In this document: positions 21,480-22,248 of the stretch, piece by piece
Numbering within the stretch: the first letter of the stretch is position 1
How the letters are laid out: each line of letters begins with the position of its first letter
DNA from: a virus
IMG/VR virus record: IMGVR_UViG_3300036670_000183
Coordinates: 1-22,248 of that record
DNA length: 22,248 nt
Strand: one strand, 5' to 3'
Notes under the pieces: model-generated
Told to the model about the DNA's origin: nothing
Seen by the model: the letters and a program-made list of their open reading frames with translations, nothing else
Databases searched by the model: none
Position numbers and translations under genes: made by a program

Positions 21480-22248
21480 AGATCACCCCCGCGATGCGCC
21501 GTGCTGCGCCCTGCCGGCGCCTGCCCCGACCACGCATCAAACCGGGTCTGATCGCCTTGGTAGAACAGGCTCAGCACACCACAGCGCCCGTTGCGGTTCT
21601 TGCTGACGCTCAGCTTCGCGTAGTTGAGGAACTCGCTACCGCAGTCGGGCCGCGCCTGAATCGGGCGGTGCACGAACAGCACCACGTCTGCGTCTTGCTC
21701 AATCGCGCCCGAGTCCCGCAGATCGCTCAGGCTGGGCGTGCTGTCGGCTCGCTCTTCCACCTTGCGGTTCACCTGCGCCAGGCAGATCACCGCGATTTCC
21801 AGCTCCTTAGCCAACGTCTTCAAGCCGCGGCTGATCTCTTCGAGCTGGTACACGCGAGGCTGGCGCGCATCGGTGCCAGACATCAGCCCAATGTAGTCAA
21901 CCAGCAGCACATTGAGCCCATGCAGCCGCTTTATGTTGCGCGCCTTGCTGCGCACCTGGTTGATGTTCAAGCCGCCCTGATCGCTGGCGTAGAAGTTCAG
22001 GCTCTTCGCCTTTTCAACCCCATCCAGCACGCGCCCCCAATCGAGCCCATTGCCCTTGCTGGGCCGCTTCACGCTGCTCAGGCTGACACGGCCCAGCATC
22101 GCCGTCATGCGGTCGCGCAGCTCAACGTGTGGCATCTCCATGCTTAGCATCGCCACCGAGTAATCAGCCGCCATGTTGAGCCCGATCGTCATGGCAAGCG
22201 CCGTCTTGCCCATGCTTGGGCGCGCCCCCACGATCACCAGCTCACCCG
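21476..22248 (-). CDS. dnaB: Replicative DNA helicase, DnaB-type (C-terminal part, cut by window edge)
   Basis: About 257 residues are visible, starting inside the RecA-like domain. The Walker A motif GARPSMGKTA lies at the window edge, Walker B is LNVLLVDYIGLM, and later segments ELEIAVICLAQVNRKVEERA, DLRDSGAIEQDADVVLFVHR and a C-terminal LSVSKNRNGRCGVLSLFY are classic DnaB motifs, including the Arg-finger-bearing region. The enzyme unwinds DNA at the phage replication fork as a hexamer. The reading frame is open to the right edge (GEL before the first GTG), so the N-terminal domain and true start lie outside. The stop TGA overlaps the next gene as GTGA. Confidence 0.95.
   Translation of the reverse strand, partial: GELVIVGARPSMGKTALAMTIGLNMAADYSVAMLSMEMPHVELRDRMTAMLGRVSLSSVKRPSKGNGLDWGRVLDGVEKAKSLNFYASDQGGLNINQVRSKARNIKRLHGLNVLLVDYIGLMSGTDARQPRVYQLEEISRGLKTLAKELEIAVICLAQVNRKVEERADSTPSLSDLRDSGAIEQDADVVLFVHRPIQARPDCGSEFLNYAKLSVSKNRNGRCGVLSLFYQGDQTRFDAWSGQAPAGRSTAHRGGDL

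Overview
The window is a block of tailed-phage late genes, either from a free phage or from a prophage. Every supported gene is on the minus strand, so the genes read from the right edge to the left edge in the direction of transcription. The genes are packed tightly, mostly with 1-4 nt ATGA, GTGA, TTGA or TGATG overlaps, and no intergenic gap exceeds about 70 bp. Base composition is GC-rich and the protein families resemble siphophages of Burkholderiales-type beta-proteobacteria. That host assignment is an inference from composition and protein flavour; no host gene is present.

Layout from right to left. (1) Replication edge: the C-terminal helicase domain of a DnaB-type replicative helicase (21476-22248, cut by the window) and a small Cys-containing protein (21102-21479). 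(2) Packaging: terminase small subunit (20482-21102) and a lambda gpA-type large subunit (18476-20485, TTG start coupled to terS). (3) An accessory insert inside the head operon: a putative gpZ-like minor tail protein, a small Mor-like helix-turn-helix protein and a beta-class DNA methyltransferase (16246-18470). (4) Head: gpW-like joining protein, lambda-type portal, a single 666-codon prohead protease/Mu gpT-like major capsid fusion, DUF2190-like decoration protein and an FII-like attachment protein (11657-16179). (5) Tail: gpU-like terminator, tail tube, tail chaperone G with a -1 frameshift extension T, tape measure, a mosaic tail protein carrying two inserted binding-type domains, a DUF2163-like hub protein, a DUF6950/NlpC-like protein, gpJ-like tail tip, collar-domain fibre and fibre-tip protein (814-11657). 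(6) Lysis-type end: three short membrane proteins (1-814). No endolysin is visible; it may lie beyond the left edge.

The structural set is a mosaic: lambda-like packaging, portal and tail genes, an HK97-type protease, and a Mu gpT-like capsid subunit. The most notable non-genic signals are a textbook A AAA AAC slippery site followed 6 nt later by a 9-bp stem at the G/T junction, a duplicated 45-bp leader with a 6-bp dyad placed at the same distance upstream of the start codons of gpW and the protease-capsid gene, and a 10-bp hairpin directly after the capsid stop codon. No rRNA, tRNA, CRISPR array, insertion sequence, integrase or attachment site was seen.
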